Shown here in pieces: positions 59,701 through 64,000 of a stretch of 64,000 nt of DNA (position 1 is the first letter of the stretch; the number at the start of each line of letters is the position of its first letter). Below the pieces are notes generated by a model. The model was not told where the DNA came from. It saw only the letters and a program-made list of their open reading frames with translations, and searched no databases. Source of the stretch: Phoebastria nigripes. Lineage: Eukaryota; Chordata; Aves; Procellariiformes; Diomedeidae. The stretch is from NCBI GenBank assembly GCA_035582835.1, contig JAYKAV010002977.1:62001-126000 (forward strand). The letters run 5' to 3'. Both the position numbers and the translations under genes were made by a program.

Positions 59701-62700
59701 AAGGAGGAATAAGCTGCATATTTAACATTAATCACCTGATAAAGACGTAAGATATAAATAAAGTGCAAGTAAAAAATGAGATCTTTTCCCTAACAGTAGG
59801 GACTTGATTAGATAGGTCAAGAAGTCCTGAAAAACAATTATTACTTCTCTATTTGCGATGATAACCACTTTTAAATGGGAATTTGTTGCCTGGATTCCCT
59901 TCAGTTACAAAAAATTAATCACAAGTAATCTTTTAATTCTTAACTTTTTGCATTGTCCAGAAGAAAAACACAGAACAAGAAGGCTGTTAATAATTTTGAA
60001 ATCAAATCAATGATCTATGAGTACTCCTGTACTTCTGTTACAAAAGATAATTCTCATAAACTTGCATTGGAATGCAAGAAGAAACTCTTTGGGTTAGAAG
60101 TCAAAGAAAAAAATATAACCCCAGTATAAATATTGTCATAAGAATATGATACATTTGTGTCATTTTCCGGCTTCATTAAACTCTTTGCCACAGAAATATG
60201 TTGTCAGAGAATTATAAAATTTCATATGCTTCCCTTTACAAAACACTCCATTCATACACCAAGAGATTAACTTACTGAAATAATCTATTTCAATGATTCT
60301 CTCTTTTTCCTAGGTACAGTTTGGTTTGTGTGTGAAGGACAAATCACACATGCCTCAGTCTTGTTCATTAGAATTTAATCTAAAGGAAAGGGTTAAAATG
60401 AATTTCTTTTAAGTGGATGGATATTGGTGGAATAAAGTTCCAAAGCCGTATGTCCTTCACACTAGGAGCTGAAGGAAAGCTCTACCTCAAAGTCTACCTG
60501 CACATATCTATTTATGTGGCTAAAATCATACCCGTTCAGACACTCTAGGCTCCACGCTTAAATGGAACCAGGGCTTGTATCCTGTTGCTTTTCAGTCTCC
60601 AGTAAAGCATCTTGAAATGCTTTGTGTGAAAATCTTCTGCAAAAAAAAAAAAAAATCTGTAAGCCACAATGTAAATGATGCTAAAAATTTTTCAATAAGA
60701 AGGTTTGAAATGAAAGGCATTGTTTCAGAAAGCTAATTCAAAGTAGATAACGTTAGCTTTAAACAACAGGTTCGCTTCCATTGAAATTTTGTTCTGAAAT
60801 TACCAAGGATTTTTTTTTTCTATGTCTTTTTAATATTTAAAAACTTTTCATTTGCTTTCAAAGGAAACNAATTTCAAGATGTCAGCAATTCCTACAGAGA
60901 AAGCATTTCTGTTTCTGAAAGAAAGCTGAAGTCTTTCAATGTTTTCTGCACCAAAACCGGCAGAATTCTGGCTTATATTTTACAGACATTTAAGGCGATG
61001 GGCCTTAAATTTAGGTCTGAATATCCATGTTCTAATCTAATCAAAGGCCACTTTTGTCTCTATGCATAGTCTTTCAGAACACCGACTGCTAACTGCCCGC
61101 ACCCTCCAAGAATCCAAATAGCTTGATTTTACCCTTCTCTAGGGAAAACTCAAGGACAGGCAATAGTGTAACGAACAGGTAATTACTGAACTTGACTGTG
61201 CTTTGAGTTTATTCCTCCTTAAATAGTACAAGTTCCACACTCAGCTGAAAAATGGTTCTCTGAAATGATCTTGCTGCGCTAAAAATGACTAGACAGATAT
61301 TTAGCTGGTACAATTTTAGAAGAATTATGTCAGTTCACCACTGTAAAGTCCCATCACTATCATGCAACTCCTTGACGGATTGCCCTCAGCAGTGCTTAAT
61401 AAGGAAGCAGTCAGAAATCAGTGATAGCACAAAAAACGTTGAGGCAATTTATGCAATGATAGTGAGAAATGCCATATAATATATGTAAGGGTTATCAGTC
61501 ATAATTTACTAAACACAACGAAAGAGACACTGAGTGTACTTATTTTCATATACAGAAATCGCACAGAAATAGAAGCAGCTAGTTATATATGCTTAGAGTA
61601 TAAAACTTTAAGGTCACTAGCTTTTCCTTTGTAGTAATCTGTTAAGTCTAAATGAGGATTTGTAATTATAAACTTGGATAAAAAGTCAACATTTACCATT
61701 AGATTACAGAGAAATACTGCTGTATTTCGAATTAGGCTGTCATGCAAGTGATGACAAAGCAGGTTTTTTAAAACTATGATTATCACCTAGACTTACCTAG
61801 ACTTATCACCTCCGCACAATTAAGATTTAAAAGCCAAGTCACAAAAGCCACACCAAAGGAGTCAAAGACAGCCCCAAAGTTTTCTGACAGCTAATCCTCT
61901 GTATTGCTCTCACTCAAATGCCTGGCATCTCTTTATGCCTTTCCACATCTGAATGCAGTTAGGAAATTTAAGTCAATGACATACACAGTGAGGATCTGCA
62001 CTACACAAAGTACAGCCTGCCTGAATACCATTCCTTTTGTCCCGTCCCTTTGTCTGAAGATTCGGCTCCCTCAGCTGGCATGAAGAGCTCCAGAGAGCAA
62101 ATCAGATTTCATGCAACTCCACAGTGAAGAGAGGCCAGGAGGTCAGGGGGGTTAACATCTGCTATAAATACCCACAGGACTTCTTGGCCTGAATTGCAGA
62201 ATGTGATTGCTTTATGTTTCTACACTGCACTGGGCTGTTTCACACTATGCCTTACCGCATGACATAATGCAGAGCAGAGAGTCAAATACATAAAAGGAAT
62301 AATGCACCTGGGTTTTCTCACTACAGAAACATGCTGTGGAAGCCTGCACATATGAGAAATGAGTATTTCAAACCACCAGAATCTTAAAGCAAACTGAGTT
62401 CCAGTTCTTATTCAGCTCTTCAGTCAGGTCTGGATTATACACTAGGATAGTGAATTTATTAAGGGATATATATAGATACGATCTAAAGCAACAGACTGCA
62501 AAAAAATGCACCAAAAGATCAATTTTTGATTTGGGTATTGAGGTCACAGCCTGCTCCTATTCCATTAAAGAATGTTTTTTTACTGAGTTCAGTGGAGCAA
62601 GAGGAAGACTAACATTTACTGCTAAATGGACGCTCAACTAGCAGCCTTTGCGGCACTTTGAACAGTTATGGGAGAGTGGCAGATCACTGAAAGGCTCTGA

Positions 62701-64000
62701 CCTCCACTGCAAGCAACTGTCAGCACAGCAAAAGTTGAAAGCTTTTTCATATGTCTTTCTCACGTATTTGGTAAATACAATATAGGAAACCAACTTTAAC
62801 GTTTCCCATACACGGATTTTTATTTGGGGATTTCATCTGAACAGAATATGAGAGATGCTTACAAAAATAGTTGAAGGCTGGTTTAAACTGTTTCCACTAA
62901 CCACTAATTGTCTATGCGTCAACTTTGAAAAAACATGAGGAAGTTGCAACAATTAAGTTGGAAGGGCAAGGAATAGTAGATAGGACAGATAATCCTGAAG
63001 AGAAGATCAGAACAGGAAGAGACCACCTACAGCAGTGTGAAGACAGAGTACGTAACATCAGACAACTTAAGCTCAGACTCTGGTCTCACATTAATATGAA
63101 TACATAGTTTTAATAACCTCAGTTGCACATGTTATAGCCTCAGAATTCTCAACTATACAAAGAAAGCGTTGAAAAAACATGAGGTGGTGGTTGTTAAAGA
63201 TCACGGAGAGTCCACATCATTCTAAATATGTGTTCCTTTTTAAATCCTGGTTTGTTCTGATTTCTAATACTCAGCCTTTACATGAAACAGGATTTAAAAA
63301 GGAGATTCTGTTTCTGTTTTGCAAATGTATTATTTCTTTCCTTTCCCACAGTACATTGACAAAATCCATGGTAAGCATTAACAATGATTTTACCCATAGC
63401 TCTAAAATGGATTGCAGCTTTCCCATTCCAGTATGTCTTGCCACTGCTATCCAGGAGAGGAACAAAAGAGTCTGGTATTCACATAATGTGAGAATGGGAT
63501 TCAAAAAGATGTCATAAAAAGCTAACATCATCTAAGATGTGAAAAACAATGTCTTTTGCTCTCTGTAGAGGGATAAGCCAACTTTCTTCATACAACAAAT
63601 TCTTCATGCTTTAATGAAAAGGGGTGGCTTGTATGGATGAGGGGAAATGACTTATTATAAAAATACTTGAAGTCTGTATATTTCAGTAACTGGTTACTAC
63701 CTACTGCAAGGTAGCAAGCTTGTTTATTGCAGCACCTTCTGAGCCTTACTAACTAATATATTACAACCAAAACCAAATTGTTTAACATTCTTGATTAAAG
63801 ATTTAGTCCTTTTACAGTGCATTGCTAGTAAAGAAAATATTCAGTGGCATGATTTCCAGACAATATATTTCTTACACTATGACTTACATCTCATCAGCCA
63901 CAGAAGTTCAATAATAATCAAAGACAACCTTCGTAGTTCCAAGAGTGAGATGTTCTCATTCATTGCATCCATTCATGTAATTGCGTGGGTTATAAGAGGC
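56790..64000. other. AT-rich non-coding DNA to the window end
   Basis: No gene or confidently recognised repeat. A strong acceptor-like tract ends at 60313 (gattctctctttttcctag, then GTACAG) and a weaker one at 57940 (gcacttacag, then GTACGC), but neither has a usable exon. An A15 run lies at 60641-60655. Open frames at 57704-58024 and 63179-63517 have no recognisable domain. Confidence 0.5.

Noticed and set aside
60290..60420. Strong acceptor-like tract (tctctctttttcctag) followed by GTACAG
   Set aside because: No donor or sustained open frame follows within several hundred bases; GTACAG is a poor recursive donor.
1..64000. CRISPR arrays, operons, rRNA, phage or plasmid features
   Set aside because: No regularly spaced repeats, no Shine-Dalgarno-linked gene chains and no rRNA-like blocks were seen; the composition and repeats are vertebrate. 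tRNA genes could be missed without a covariance search.

Overview
This window is AT-rich vertebrate nuclear DNA with no gene I can name. Nothing resembles a prokaryotic, viral or organellar layout: stop codons are dense on both strands, there are no operons, and the open frames (mostly 60-100 codons, the longest 183) are about what chance gives in 64 kb. Old, degraded amniote repeats suggest a sauropsid: CR1 LINE 3' tails, CORE-SINE/MIR-like pieces, and MITE-like fragments of the kind common in turtles, crocodilians and, more sparsely, birds. I judged these by eye against remembered consensus forms, so turtle, crocodilian and bird are all possible. Several dozen isolated n characters are single ambiguous base calls in the assembly.

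The layout fits a very long intron or a gene desert. Positions 1-5.5 kb hold only AT-rich DNA and one old repeat. The best coding candidate is a 157-bp exon-like segment at 5558-5714 (+), with a good splice acceptor, an open frame and a GTAAGA donor. Weaker plus-strand exon-like segments lie at 26532-26575 (44 nt), 31246-31570 (terminal-exon architecture with poly(A) signal), 34148-34595 and 48557-48695. A recursive-splice-site-like motif sits at 29383-29419. A minus-strand terminal-exon-like frame with an AATAAA lies at 51398-51718. None was recognised as a known protein, and the plus-strand candidates do not join into one clear reading frame.

Between these lie fossil repeats: CR1 tails near 7.9, 15.2 and 32.2 kb; CORE-SINE/MIR-like pieces near 4.0, 12.8, 18.1, 24.8, 28.3, 35.5 and 54.7 kb; an inverted-repeat MITE-like element at 22586-22788; simple repeats and poly(A/T) tracts. 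Several stretches look like conserved non-coding, enhancer-type DNA because they are dense in homeodomain, FOX, SOX and octamer-like words (about 17.9, 21.8, 27.9, 30.6, 38.6, 39.1, 47.3 and 47.6 kb). That judgement is by texture only and needs a cross-species alignment.

The items most worth checking are the 5558-5714 exon, the zero-length exon motif at 29.4 kb, the terminal-exon-like unit at 31.2 kb, and the long hairpin at 22.6 kb. I did not find a clear new biological system, and most items below are candidates rather than established features.
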